Assembly (NCBI GenBank): GCA_963705155.1
Contig: CAVPJC010000017.1
Span: forward strand, 372,001-436,000
From: CAVPJC01 sp963705155
Lineage (GTDB): Bacteria > Chloroflexota > Anaerolineae > Anaerolineales > UBA4823
Length of the DNA stretch: 64,000 nucleotides
Reading direction: 5' to 3'
Position numbers and translations under genes: made by a program
The notes under the pieces: model-generated
What the model was told of the DNA's origin: nothing
Seen by the model: the letters and a program-made list of their open reading frames with translations, nothing else
The model's database searches: none
Shown here: positions 27,860-37,070 of the stretch, piece by piece
Layout: every line of letters begins with the position of its first letter
Numbering within the stretch: position 1 is the first letter of the stretch

Positions 27860-29172
27860 GTGTCAAGATTTGCCTCTCAACAAAGCCGGGAAACTGTGTT
27901 AAAACTACGTTATATGGGCGCGGAGCAATCATCCAATTTCTGGCTGACAACCGACGAAGAAAACGCCGACCTTCCCTACGTGGCCCGCCAGGTGCTGGAG
28001 GAAATCGAAGGGCACCTCGGGCGCGGAGAGGCCGGGCCTGCTGAGGAGCACCTGGAAGACCTGACGCGTTTCAGCGCCCAGATCGAAGATCATCTGGTGC
28101 AGGCCAAGATCCGCCTGGAGATCGCCCAGACGGCCATCCGCATGGGGCGGCTGGATATCGCCCGCCCGGCGGTCGATACCGTCCTGCACCTGCTGGATGG
28201 CCCGGAGGCCAGGCGGCGGCAGGTCGACCGCATGCTGGCGCCCATCCAGAACCATTACCTGGCCAAAGCGTACCTGCTGCTTGCCGGCCTGGAATTTCAG
28301 AGCGGGAACGATCACAGCCTGGTGCTGGCCAACCTGCAAAAGTGCCTGGATAAGCTGTGCGCTCTGAGCGCATACCACTCCGACCACCTGCTGACCAGCG
28401 GCAATTCCTATAAAGAATGGTCGCACGAGCTGCGCCGTGCTATCACTACCTATGTGAGTAAAAGCACCCTGGATCTGTGGGGCACTTTCCCCAACGGCTC
28501 AGGCGGCGGCCAGCCGGGCAGTCAGGGGCCAGGAGCGACCGCGCCCGGCGCTCCAGAGCCGCAGGAACCGGTCAGCGGAAGCCGCTCGCCAGCAGATAAC
28601 CCCGGGCCGCCGCTGGCGGTGCTGGAACCCAACGGGGTGGGGCCAATCCCCATCCTGGGTGAGATTGCAATTGGCGCTTACCTGGAGATGGAAAACTCGC
28701 TGGCGCCCTGGGAAAACCTCAGCTCCCCGGGCACCCGCGGCGGGCGCAAGCCGCTGGCGTTGGAGGGGGATTTTGTGGAAGCCTTCAAGATCGATGGGAG
28801 GCCTCACCGTCTCTATGATCTGCGCCAGTGCGGGGGCATCCTGGCCCTCGAACCCCAGGCGCACTTCTATTTCATCTTGCGCATTGCCGCCCACAGCCCG
28901 CCCTACGCCGGTCTGATTGCCCCAGGGGACTACGTGCTGGTGCGCCACCAGGAAACCGCCGGCATAGAAGATCTGGTGGTCTACCAACAGCAAGAAAAGA
29001 CGGCCTACCGGGCCATGCTGGGCGAGTTTGAACCTGCCGAGATCTACCCGCCGCCGTACAAAGAGCGCATACCGGCGCTTACGAGGACCAGGCTGACCAT
29101 GATGAGGTAAAAACTCGCAATCTGGTGCTCGGCGTGGTGCTGGGGGTTTTCAAGCCCATCACTCAGATATAG
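27860..29172 (+). CDS. TPR-like protein with C-terminal S24/LexA-like fold, frameshifted at the end
   Basis: Residues about 30-200 form a helical repeat (ARQVLEEIEGHLGRGEAGPA, AQTAIRMGRLDIARPAVDTV). A Gly/Pro-rich linker of about 50 residues follows. The C-terminal part has the layout of the S24 peptidase fold: PIPILGEIAIGAYLEME, then APGDYVLVRHQETAGIEDLV. The catalytic Ser-Met of LexA-type enzymes is not seen at the expected place, so it may be a non-cleaving member. One indel near 29085 shifts the frame; the alternative frame gives DHDEVKTRNLVLGVVLGVFK and stops at 29172, which completes the fold. The start is uncertain (GTG 27860 or ATG 27914). Confidence 0.6.
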
Positions 29173-29212
29173 GCAGGGCTTTCAGCACGCAGCTTGAAAA
29201 ACACATATCTTT

Positions 29213-29330
29213 GCGAACCCGGCGGCTTGCCCTGAGCGAAGCGAGTGGGTTCCTGGCCGGGTGAAGCAAACTCCCGGTGGGCGAGGGGGCTGCTCCGCGA
29301 ACATCGCTCGCAGTGACAGCCAACAATGTG
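29213..29330. repeat. GC-rich interspersed repeat-like block
   Basis: This non-coding block contains the word GAGCGAAGCGAG and ends with TCGCTCGCAGTGACA, the kind of palindromic word common in dispersed repeats of Chloroflexota. It shares GCGAACC...GGCGG...GTGAAGC words with the 26.9-27.2 kb repeats. No coding evidence. Confidence 0.4.
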
Positions 29331-29358
29331 AAGGCCGCGCAGATATCAACATAGCCGG

Positions 29359-29386
29359 TTGACTTTCTGCGACCCTGTCATATAAT
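29359..29386 (+). promoter_or_regulatory. Sigma-70 promoter of the ECF sigma operon
   Basis: TTGACT (29359-29364), a 16-nt spacer and TATAAT (29381-29386) give a near-consensus housekeeping promoter. Transcription would begin near 29393, shortly before the ATG at 29409. Confidence 0.7.
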
Positions 29387-29408
29387 GCCGGTGAACGGTG
29401 TTGTATCA

Positions 29409-29984
29409 ATGAGCGCAATGGATGCGCAGAGGTCGCCGGTGACTTTGACCGCAGATAAAGCAGAACATAACCGCATACAAAGAGCAGATGACTGGCTGGA
29501 GACGGCTTTCCAGGCTCACTGGAGCCGGCTGCATGCGCTGCTCTACCGATTGCTGGGTGACAGCGACGAGGCCGAAGACCTGGCCCTGGAAGCATTCTGG
29601 CAGCTCCACCGGCATCCGCCAGACCTGGCCAGCGAACCTGCCCTGGGCGGGTGGCTGTACCGGGTAGCCGTCAACCTGGGCTTCAATGCCCTGCGCGCCC
29701 GCAAACGCCGCCAGCGGTATGAAGAACAGGCCGGCGCCCAGGCGCTTGAAGACAACCCGGCCGGCGATCCGGCTGGCGAGCTGGAAAAGGAACAGGAACG
29801 CCAGCGGGTGCGGGCTGTGCTGGAACGCATGAAGCCGCGCAGCGCCCGGCTGCTGCTGCTGCGCCATTCCGGTTTGTCGTATGCTGAGATCGCCGCGGCC
29901 CTTGCGGTTGCACCCGGCTCGGTAGGCACGCTGCTGGCCCGGGCCGAGCAGGAATTCGAGACGATTTATCGCCAGGGAGTGTGA
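29409..29984 (+). CDS. ECF-type RNA polymerase sigma factor
   Basis: 191 residues. Region 2 is LHALLYRLLGDSDEAEDLAL with FWQLHRHP, and region 4 is MKPRSARLLLLRHSGLSYAE with the helix-turn-helix APGSVGTLLARAEQEF. The start at 29409 follows the predicted transcription start; a second ATG at 29421 is possible. The stop is 3 nt before the anti-sigma gene, and an ABC exporter follows on the same strand. The operon resembles an envelope or efflux stress unit controlled by a sigma/anti-sigma pair. Confidence 0.9.
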   Translation: MSAMDAQRSPVTLTADKAEHNRIQRADDWLETAFQAHWSRLHALLYRLLGDSDEAEDLALEAFWQLHRHPPDLASEPALGGWLYRVAVNLGFNALRARKRRQRYEEQAGAQALEDNPAGDPAGELEKEQERQRVRAVLERMKPRSARLLLLRHSGLSYAEIAAALAVAPGSVGTLLARAEQEFETIYRQGV

Positions 29985-29987
29985 GTT

Positions 29988-31167
29988 ATGCACCTCAACG
30001 ATGGGGAACTGCGAGCCTATCTGGATCACCAAATGGAGACCGCCGAGCGGGATCAGGCCCGGAAACACCTGGCCGCCTGTGGTGCCTGCCGCGTGCACGC
30101 TGAGGCGCTGCAAAGGGCGCGCCGTGTACGTGACCCGCGGGTTGGATGCGCTCAACCCCGCCCGGGCGCAGACCCCTGCCGCACTCCACAACGCACACGC
30201 CCGTTTGCAGGCGCGCCTGAATGAAAAGGAGAGTAAAACCATGTTCCAAAGAATTTTTGGCCGCCCCTACCGGGCCGCCTGGATCGCTGCTGCGCTGCTG
30301 CTGGTGCTGGCCGGCTCACTGGTCTTCCCACCGGTGCAGGCCATCGCCAACAGCTTTTTAGGGCTTTTCCGCGTCCAGAAGATCGCCGTGGTGCAGATCA
30401 ACCCCGCCAACCTGCCCGAGCAGCTGGGTTCATCCACTCAATTGGAAAACCTGTTTGCACAGAACGTCAAGATGCAGTCAGAAGGGGAGGTGCGTGACGC
30501 CGCCAGCGCCGAAGAGGCCAGCCAGATGGCCGGCATGGCGGTGCGGCTGCCAGCCGGACTGGAAGGAGAGCGCACGCTCAAGGTCCAGCCGCAGGCCAGC
30601 ATTTCTTTCAGCGTGGACAGCGCCCAGATCCGCCTCGTGCTGGATGAAATTGGCCGTTCGGATATCGATATCCCTGCCGGTGTGGATGGCAGCGTCGTCG
30701 ATCTGCAGGTACCGGCCTCGGTGGCAGCCATGTACGGCAAATGCGCTATTGACGATGGCGAGGCCCGGCGCAATGTCTATGACCCTGATCCACAGAGCAT
30801 CCCGTTCCTGCCCGAGTGCACCACGCTGGTGCAGATGCCCGGCCCAACCATTTCGGCGCCCCCCGGTTTGGATGTGGCTGCCATCGGCGAGGCCTTCCTG
30901 CAGCTTCTGGGCCTGACCCCGGAAGAGGCGGCCAGCTTCGCCCGCAACGTGGATTGGACCACCACTTTCATCGTACCCATCCCGCGCTACGGCACCAGCT
31001 ACCAGGATGTCAGCGTGGACGGCGTCACCGGCACCCTGATCGAGCAATCGATGGATGACCACGCCCGCCAGTACATGCTCCTGTGGGTCAAAGACGGCAT
31101 CCTGTATACCCTCACCGGTCCGGGGGATGCTGAGGATGCCCTGCGCATCGCCGCCACCCTGCAGTGA
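29988..31167 (+). CDS. Membrane anti-sigma factor with zinc finger, frameshifted
   Basis: The first part has the zf-HC2/ZAS motif, His-x3-Cys-x2-Cys, in RKHLAACGACR. After a break near 30135 the other frame gives an ordinary cytoplasmic helix (AALHNAHARLQARLNEKE), a membrane helix (AAWIAAALLLVLAGSLVF) and an extracellular domain of about 270 residues with DUF4367-like strands. Joined, this is a typical one-pass anti-sigma factor for the sigma gene 3 nt upstream. An alternative is a separate second gene at 30241 (MFQRIFGRP), since AAGGAG precedes it, but no stop separates them in frame. The fragments are 29988-30224 and 30001-31167. Confidence 0.78.
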
Positions 31168-31171
31168 GCGG

Positions 31172-32099
31172 ATGATGAGTGCAGATTCACCGGCCATCGA
31201 GACACACGGCCTGCGCAAAGAGTTCGGCGGTCGTCCGGCGGTGGAAAACCTGAGACCTCACCGTGCAGCGCGGTGAGGTCTTCGGTTTTCTGGGACCCAA
31301 CGGAGCCGGTAAGACCACCTCGATCAAGATGCTGCTGGGGCTGATCACTCCCACCGCCGGAGAGGGCGGTCTGTTCGGCGCGCGCTGGGCGAGCCTTACG
31401 CCCGGAGCCGGGTGGGTTTTCTGCCCGAGCATTTCCGCTTTCACGACTGGCTGACGGCAGCCGAATTTTTGGACCTGCACGCCGAGCTGTACCGCGTGCC
31501 GCTGGCGGCGCGCCGCCAGCGCATCACCACTTTGCTCGAGCTGATCGGCTTGGCCCCGCATGCCGGGAAAAAGTTGAAACAGTTTTCCAAAGGCATGCTC
31601 CAGCGCATCGGCCTGGCGCAGGCCCTGCTCAACGAGCCGGAGCTGGTCATCCTGGATGAGCCCACTTCCGGGTCTGGACCCCGTGGGCCGGCGGCTGGTG
31701 CGCGATATTATCCGCGACCTGCGGCAGCGCGGCACCACCGTTTTCCTCAATTCGCACCTGTTGAGCGAGGTGGAAATCACCTGCGACCGGGTGGCTTTTA
31801 TCAAGCATGGCGAAGTGCTGCGCATCAGCCCGCTGCAAGACCTGGTGGAGGGCGAGCTTTCGGTTGAGATCCGCGCCCGCAATGTCAGCCCGCAAGCGGT
31901 TGCCGGGCTGGAGCGCTGGGGCCGCGGCGTACGCCAGGATGGCGAGTGGCTTTATCTCACGCTGGCGTCGGAGGCCGACCTGCCGCAGGTCAACCGCCAC
32001 CTGGTGGAGCAGGGCGCTGAAGTCTACTCCCTGCGCCCGCAGCGCATCTCGCTGGAAGATCTCTTTATCCAGATCGTCGGCACAGATGGGGGGCTGTAA
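31172..32099 (+). CDS. ABC transporter ATP-binding protein, three frameshifts
   Basis: Start at 31172 or 31175 (MMSADSPAIETHGLRKEF). Walker A is GFLGPNGAGKTTSIKML, the signature is KQFSKGMLQRIGLAQAL, Walker B is LVILDEPTSG, and the switch is LNSHLLSEVEITCDRVAFI. The frame changes near 31250 (one extra A), near 31395 and near 31670 (GG read as GGG); each is repaired by a single base. The C-terminal about 100 residues (LSVEIRARNVSPQAV) are the usual DrrA/NatA-type tail. It pairs with the permease starting 8 bp downstream. The drive is export, probably under control of the upstream sigma factor. Confidence 0.85.
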
Positions 32100-32107
32100 A
32101 ATCCACC

Positions 32108-32947
32108 ATGAATGCTACTTTGACGCTCGCCCGTCTCACCTTTCGCGAAGCCTCCCGCCGCTGGGTGGTGTGGGTGGCCCTGATCCTGGGGCTGCTCTTC
32201 CTTGCGGTTTACAGCATCGGTTTTCAGCAAATTCAGGCCGATATCTTGCGCAACGCGGACGATTTGCCCCGGCTGCAGCGCAGTGAGATGTACAATTTCA
32301 TGCTCATGGCCGGGCTGTATGCCGTCAATTTTCTGGTGGTGATGATGGCGGTGCTCACTTCGGTGGATACGCTTTCAGGGGAGATTGCCTCCGGAACCAT
32401 CCACACCCTGGTGAGCAAACCGGTGCGGCGCTGGGAGATCGTGCTGGGCAAGTGGCTGGGGTTTGCCGGTATGCTGATGCTCTACCTGCTGCTGATGGCG
32501 GGCGGCGTGATGCTGGCGGTCTACCTGCTGGCGGGCTACACCGCCCCCAATGCACTGCGCGGGCTGCTTTTGATGGCGTTCAACGCCTTGCTGCTGCTCA
32601 GCGTGTCCTTCCTGGGCGGAGCCTCGCTTTCCACGCTGGCCAACGGGGTGATGGTTTTTGGATTATATGGTGTGGCCTTTATTGGCGGCTGGATTGAGCA
32701 GTTTGGCTCGTTTTTCAACAACCAGACGGCGGTTAACGTTGGTATTGTGTGCAGCCTGATCATACCCAGCGAGGCGCTGTGGAAGCGCGCTGCCTTTGAG
32801 ATGCAGTCTCCGCTGGTGGCCGCCCTGGGGTTTTCGCCCTTTTCCGCCACCTCCGCTCCCAGTCCGCTGATGGTAGCTTATGCGGTGGTTTACACGTTGG
32901 CCATGTTGGGGCTGGCGTTGCGCCAGTTCCAGCGCCGCGATCTGTAG
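32108..32947 (+). CDS. ABC-2 family transporter permease
   Basis: 279 residues with six predicted membrane helices. The features are those of the ABC-2/NosY type: an N-terminal LARLTFREASRRWVVWVAL, the cytoplasmic loop SGEIASGTIHTLVSKPVRR that contacts the ATPase, and a C-terminal FQRRDL. It forms an exporter with the ATPase upstream. The substrate is unknown. A strong terminator follows, closing the sigma/anti-sigma/ABC operon. Confidence 0.88.
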   Translation: MNATLTLARLTFREASRRWVVWVALILGLLFLAVYSIGFQQIQADILRNADDLPRLQRSEMYNFMLMAGLYAVNFLVVMMAVLTSVDTLSGEIASGTIHTLVSKPVRRWEIVLGKWLGFAGMLMLYLLLMAGGVMLAVYLLAGYTAPNALRGLLLMAFNALLLLSVSFLGGASLSTLANGVMVFGLYGVAFIGGWIEQFGSFFNNQTAVNVGIVCSLIIPSEALWKRAAFEMQSPLVAALGFSPFSATSAPSPLMVAYAVVYTLAMLGLALRQFQRRDL

Positions 32948-32974
32948 CCCTCATCTCCTTCCTGCCCTGCAGAA

Positions 32975-33021
32975 CGGATGCGTGCTGATGTGTTGGGTAC
33001 TCAGCACGCATCCGTTTTTTT
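32975..33021 (+). terminator. Strong Rho-independent terminator
   Basis: A perfect 14-bp stem (32975-32988 with 33001-33014) with a 12-nt loop is followed by seven T residues at 33015-33021. It ends the operon from 29.4 kb. Confidence 0.95.
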
Positions 33022-33168
33022 ATTTAGAACCCACCCAAAAATTGGATGATTGGCGTTTATCAGGGTAGAAACTTAATCCGATTTCGATTATTTAGCGTAT
33101 ATTTATCTGAAAAAATCATGACAGTGGTAAAATCAGCTAACCGCCGGGATAGTTCAGGATAAAAAGCT

Positions 33169-34056
33169 ATGTTAGGGCAGGAATCGCAGTTGCAGACGCT
33201 TATTCAGATTAATACCCAGGATTTTTTGAGCTCTTTTGGACTGGAAAATTTGCAGCGCGGGCGCCAGGCCATCGAAGCGCTGTGCTGGCTGCCGGCTCAG
33301 CGTTTTGCCAACCAGATGATCCAATACGACCGGCAGGTGGGCGCTCGGGGCCTGCGCGACGCCTCCAGCCGCATGTTAAAACGCTACGTGAGCCGCCTGG
33401 AGGTAGTGGGCCAGGAAAATATCCCCTCCAGCGGCCCGCTGCTGGTGCTCTCCAACCACCCCGGCATGACCGATACGCTGATCCTGTTTTCCAGCCTGAC
33501 CCGCCCCGACCTGCAAATTGTGGCTGCAGAGCGGCCCTTTCTGCAAGCGCTGGACAATGTCAGCCGCCACCTGATCTATGTTTCGGAGCAGACCGGCCAA
33601 CGTATGGGGGTGGTGCGCAGCGTGGTTCAGCACCTGCGCCGCGGCGGCGCTGTGCTCACCTTCCCTGCCGGCGAGATCGAGCCCGACCCCGCCAGTATGT
33701 CCGGGGCGGCAGCCTCGCTGGATAACTGGTCGGAGAGCATTGCCATCTTTGCCCGCATGGTCCCCGAGATGCGCATCGTCCCGGCGATCGTCAGCGGGGT
33801 GATTTGGCCCGGCAGCCTGCGCCACCCGCTCACCCGCCTGCGCCGGCAGCAGAAAGACCGCGAAAAGCTGGCTGCTGCGCTGCAAATTCTCACCCAGATG
33901 CTGCTGCCGTTTTACCGCCCCGTGATCACGCGGGTAGCTTATGGCCCGGCGCTGACCGCTGGCGAGCTGGCCGGTTCAGGCGATGCGGCTGGTATCCTGC
34001 GCGCCATCACCACCCAGGCGCGCCGCCTGATTGAGCAAAGCCAACCCGTTGGCTGA
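33169..34056 (+). CDS. PlsC-type phospholipid/glycerol acyltransferase
   Basis: 295 residues. The catalytic NHx4D block is SNHPGMTDT and the second block is LTFPAGEIEPDP (equivalent to FPEGTRS). A third, IVPAIVSGVIWPGSLRHP, completes the acyltransferase pattern. The N-terminal about 90 residues are a helical extension with no membrane helix. The family transfers acyl groups to lysophospholipids or glycerol phosphate at the membrane surface; the exact substrate is not predictable. It stands alone after a strong terminator. Confidence 0.82.
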   Translation: MLGQESQLQTLIQINTQDFLSSFGLENLQRGRQAIEALCWLPAQRFANQMIQYDRQVGARGLRDASSRMLKRYVSRLEVVGQENIPSSGPLLVLSNHPGMTDTLILFSSLTRPDLQIVAAERPFLQALDNVSRHLIYVSEQTGQRMGVVRSVVQHLRRGGAVLTFPAGEIEPDPASMSGAAASLDNWSESIAIFARMVPEMRIVPAIVSGVIWPGSLRHPLTRLRRQQKDREKLAAALQILTQMLLPFYRPVITRVAYGPALTAGELAGSGDAAGILRAITTQARRLIEQSQPVG

Positions 34057-34075
34057 ATGATCCAGGAGAAGGACG

Positions 34076-34444
34076 ATGAAAGCATCCACTACAAAGACGA
34101 ATTACCAGCAGTTGAGCATGATCGTGTTGACACTGGCTACCGCCGTTATCCACGTCAGCCTGGCTATGAAGGCCTTTGGAATGGGCGACATGACCACCAC
34201 GATCATGTTCACCTTGAACGGTCTGGGTTTTATTGGACTGTTGTCTGCTTACCTTCTGCCGCTGCCTTTCGCCAGAGATCACCGCTCGCTGGTGCGATGG
34301 GCCTTTATGGCGTTCACGACCGTCACCATCCTGGCCTGGGCAGCCATTGGCGATAAAACCCTGCCGGGTGGGGCGTTGGGCTACATCACCAAGCTGATCG
34401 AGGTCACACTGCTCGCCATTCTTTGGGCAGATAAACGCCAGTAA
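34076..34444 (+). CDS. Small four-helix membrane protein of unknown function
   Basis: 122 residues with four hydrophobic segments: LTLATAVIHVSLAMKAFG, IMFTLNGLGFIGLLSAYLLP, WAFMAFTTVTILAWAAIG and a last one near LIEVTLLAILWA. GGAG lies before the ATG. No motif is recognised. It starts 20 bp after the acyltransferase gene and may be co-transcribed. The gap of 94 bp before ribA shows no recognisable riboswitch. Confidence 0.65.
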   Translation: MKASTTKTNYQQLSMIVLTLATAVIHVSLAMKAFGMGDMTTTIMFTLNGLGFIGLLSAYLLPLPFARDHRSLVRWAFMAFTTVTILAWAAIGDKTLPGGALGYITKLIEVTLLAILWADKRQ

Positions 34445-34538
34445 AAAGACATGTGGTGATCGAGCCGCTAAACGGGGACTGGTTTGCCGGTCGAAAACCG
34501 CAGAATTATGGAAAGCAATTGGGGAAGGGAAAGACATC

Positions 34539-35192
34539 ATGGCTGACAGAATGGGTACCACTGTGCAACAAATGGCCAGCGCACGCATACCCACCGGCGC
34601 CGGCGAATACCAGTTATGCCTGTATTTCAACAACCAGGACGATAAAGAACACCTGGCGCTGACGATGGGCGATCTGCATGAGAAGGAAAATGTGCTGGTG
34701 CGGGTGCATTCCGAGTGTTTTACCGGCGATGTACTGGGGTCGCGGCGCTGCGACTGCGGCGAGCAGCTTCAGCAAGCCATGCAGTTAATCGCCGAGGAGG
34801 GGGCCGGCGTGATCATTTATTTGCGCCAGGAGGGGCGCGGGATTGGCTTGCTCAATAAGCTGCGCGCCTATAATCTGCAGGATGATGGCTACGATACGGT
34901 GGATGCCAACCTTGCTCTCGGGCACCAGGTGGATGAACGCGATTACACCATTGCAGCGCGCATCCTGGAAGACCTGGGCATCCGCTCCATCCGGTTGATG
35001 ACCAATAACCCGGGGAAAATACTGCGATTGGAAGAGCTCGGGATGGCTGTCACCCAGCGTGTGGCGTTGGAATCGACCGTCTACGCCGATAACTATAACT
35101 ACCTTTTCACCAAAGCGCTGCGGATGAACCACCTGCTCAACCTGGACGCCTTTGCGCTGGTGGACGGTAACCGCAAGAATGGTTCGCATTGA
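34539..35192 (+). CDS. ribA: GTP cyclohydrolase II
   Basis: 217 residues, the stand-alone form without a DHBP synthase domain. The zinc cysteines are Cys60, Cys71 and Cys73 (HSECFTGDVLGSRRCDCGEQ), and the catalytic RQEGRGIGLLNKL block is intact, followed by NLALGHQVDERDY. It converts GTP to 2,5-diamino-6-ribosylamino-pyrimidinone phosphate, formate and pyrophosphate. A GGGAAGGGAAAG site precedes the ATG. It overlaps the reductase gene by 14 nt. With only a reductase and pterin-type enzymes nearby, it may feed a special pathway rather than riboflavin. Confidence 0.93.
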   Translation: MADRMGTTVQQMASARIPTGAGEYQLCLYFNNQDDKEHLALTMGDLHEKENVLVRVHSECFTGDVLGSRRCDCGEQLQQAMQLIAEEGAGVIIYLRQEGRGIGLLNKLRAYNLQDDGYDTVDANLALGHQVDERDYTIAARILEDLGIRSIRLMTNNPGKILRLEELGMAVTQRVALESTVYADNYNYLFTKALRMNHLLNLDAFALVDGNRKNGSH

Positions 35193-35871
35193 CGAGTACC
35201 TGGCAGAGGCCAGGGCGGCCAGCCACCCTACCGGGCGGCCGCTGGTAACCTTGAGTTATGCGCAGAGCCTGGATGGGAGCATTGCATCCAGTCAGGGGCA
35301 GGCATTGAAGCTGAGCGGGCCGGAGGCGATGGCGCTGACCCACCGCCTGCGCGCCGCCCATGACGCCATCCTGGTGGGGATCGGCACGCTGCTGGCGGAT
35401 GATCCGCAGTTGACCGTGCGCCTGGTGGAGGGCAGCCAGCCGCAGCCGGTTGTCCTGGATGGACGCTTACGCTTTCCGCTAAATGCAAAGCTGCTGCACG
35501 GGCCGCGCCGTCCGTGGATTGCCTGCGGCATGCAATCAGACCCGGCCGCGGCCGCGGCGCTTGCGCAGGCCGGGGCGCGCTTGTTCATGTTTCCTTTGGA
35601 TGAGGACGGCCGTGTTCCGCTGCAGGCACTGCTGCAACGGCTGGCGGAGATGGGGGTGCACAGCCTGATGGTGGAAGGCGGGGCGCAGGTGATCGCCGCG
35701 TTTCTCAAGCAGCGGCTGGCTGATGCGCTGGTGCTGACAATTGCACCGCTGTATGTGAGCGGGCTGCCGGCGGTTGCTCCTGGCTCTATGACCGCCGGAG
35801 AGCTGCGCCTGACTGCGCCCGTGTATGAAACTGCCGGGGATGATTTGATCGTGTGGGGTAAACTTAACTGA
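35179..35871 (+). CDS. RibD C-terminal-type reductase (stand-alone)
   Basis: Start at 35179 (MVRIDEYLAEARAA), inside the ribA end. The fold is RibD_C/dihydrofolate-reductase-like: LVTLSYAQSLDGSIAS, HRLRAAHDAILVGIGTLLADDPQLTVR and MVEGGAQVIAAFLKQRLADAL. There is no N-terminal deaminase domain with its zinc motif. Alone it could reduce the ribosyl side chain of the RibA product to ribityl before deamination, as in archaea and fungi, or act on a related pyrimidine. The gap to the next gene is 3 bp. Confidence 0.88.
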   Translation: MVRIDEYLAEARAASHPTGRPLVTLSYAQSLDGSIASSQGQALKLSGPEAMALTHRLRAAHDAILVGIGTLLADDPQLTVRLVEGSQPQPVVLDGRLRFPLNAKLLHGPRRPWIACGMQSDPAAAAALAQAGARLFMFPLDEDGRVPLQALLQRLAEMGVHSLMVEGGAQVIAAFLKQRLADALVLTIAPLYVSGLPAVAPGSMTAGELRLTAPVYETAGDDLIVWGKLN

Positions 35872-35874
35872 TCT

Positions 35875-36891
35875 ATGAAATACAATGCGCTCTATTTTAC
35901 GGCTCCCGGCCAGGTTGAAATCCGGGAGGAGGCCCTGCCACATCCCGCACCCGGACAGGCGCGCGTGGGCGTGCTGCTGTCTGCCATCAGCAGCGGAACC
36001 GAGATGCTGCTCTACCGCGGGCAGTTCCCACCGCAGGTGACCCTGGATGAAAACATCCCGGCCCTGGCTGGAGATTTTCGCTACCCGTTGAAATACGGGT
36101 ATGCGACGGTGGGGCGCGTGGAAGCGCAGGGTGCGGGCGGCGACCCCGCCTGGCTGGGCCGGCTGGTGTTTGCGTTTCAACCGCACGCCAGCCACTTTGT
36201 GGCCGGCCTGGATGAATTGATGCCCGTGCCGGAGGATGTCGAGCCGGAAGATGCTGTATTTTTGCCCAATATGGAAACGGCGGTGAATTTCCTGATGGAT
36301 GGCGCTCCGCTGATCGGCGAACGCGTGGCGGTTTTTGGGCAGGGAATCGTGGGTTTGCTGACCACCGCCCTGCTGGGGCGCTTTCCGCTGTCGGCTCTGG
36401 TGACGCTGGATCAATACGCCTTGCGCCGCATTGCTTCTATCCGCCTGGGCGCGCATGCCAGCCTGGACCCTCAGGCCGGGGATGTGCAGCAAAGCCTGCG
36501 CCAATATCTGCCGCAGGGCGCCGACCTGGTTTACGAGCTGTCGGGAGCGCCGGCCGCGCTGGATGCAGCCATCGCCGCGGCGGGTTATGCCGGGCGGGTG
36601 GTGGTTGGCTCCTGGTACGGGGGAAAACGCGTCACGCTGGACCTGGGCGGTCGTTTTCACCGCAGCCGCATCCGGCTGGTGAGCAGCCAGGTGAGCAGCC
36701 TGGCGCCCGAGTTCAGCGCGCGCTGGACGAAGGCCCGCCGTTTTTCGGTGGTTTGGGAAATGCTGCGCACACTCAGGCCAGCCAGCCTGGTGACCCAGCG
36801 CCTGCCGTTCACCTCGGCCCCACAGGCCTACCAGATGCTCGATCAAAATCCTCAGGAGGCAATACAAGTTGTGTTAGAGTGGGGGAATTGA
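35875..36891 (+). CDS. MDR-family (zinc-type alcohol) dehydrogenase
   Basis: 338 residues. The N-terminal catalytic fold is followed by a Rossmann domain with VAVFGQGIVGLLTTALL and the second-domain block ADLVYELSGAPAALDAAI. The usual zinc cysteine/histidine pairs are not evident, so it may be a zinc-independent member. Its position between the RibD-like reductase and, across an insertion, the PTPS, glycosyltransferase and methyltransferase genes suggests a redox step on a pathway intermediate. The substrate is unknown. Confidence 0.8.
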   Translation: MKYNALYFTAPGQVEIREEALPHPAPGQARVGVLLSAISSGTEMLLYRGQFPPQVTLDENIPALAGDFRYPLKYGYATVGRVEAQGAGGDPAWLGRLVFAFQPHASHFVAGLDELMPVPEDVEPEDAVFLPNMETAVNFLMDGAPLIGERVAVFGQGIVGLLTTALLGRFPLSALVTLDQYALRRIASIRLGAHASLDPQAGDVQQSLRQYLPQGADLVYELSGAPAALDAAIAAAGYAGRVVVGSWYGGKRVTLDLGGRFHRSRIRLVSSQVSSLAPEFSARWTKARRFSVVWEMLRTLRPASLVTQRLPFTSAPQAYQMLDQNPQEAIQVVLEWGN

Positions 36892-36907
36892 TAATAATTT
36901 GTTTAGG

Positions 36908-36992
36908 ACTTACGCAGTTTGGGGAGGATGGGGGTGTTTGGGCGGGCGTAGCCCGCCCAAACACCCCCAATTCCCTCCGAACTGCGTAACTT
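36908..36992. mobile_element. Long palindrome, MITE-like element
   Basis: The ends carry TTACGCAGTT (36910-36919) and AACTGCGTAA (36980-36989). The inner arms are a perfect 19-bp inverted repeat (36929-36947 with 36951-36969) around GTA. Overall it is an imperfect palindrome of about 85 bp. The ACTTACGCAGT type end is common in small transposon-derived elements. It lies between the MDR gene and the inserted EACC1/caspase locus, and may also stop transcription. Confidence 0.65.
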
Positions 36993-37070
36993 CTATTGTT
37001 GTAATCTTGTGCTTTTTGATGTAAACTACTGATATCTAGAGTATTTTGGTCTACTTGAAAGAAACTGCCC

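Noticed and set aside
34445..34538. Possible FMN riboswitch before ribA
   Set aside because: The gap is short and lacks the conserved RFN helices; nothing recognisable was found.
35536..36867. Minus-strand frame of 443 codons opposite the RibD-like and MDR genes
   Set aside because: High-GC shadow; no ribosome site and no family pattern.
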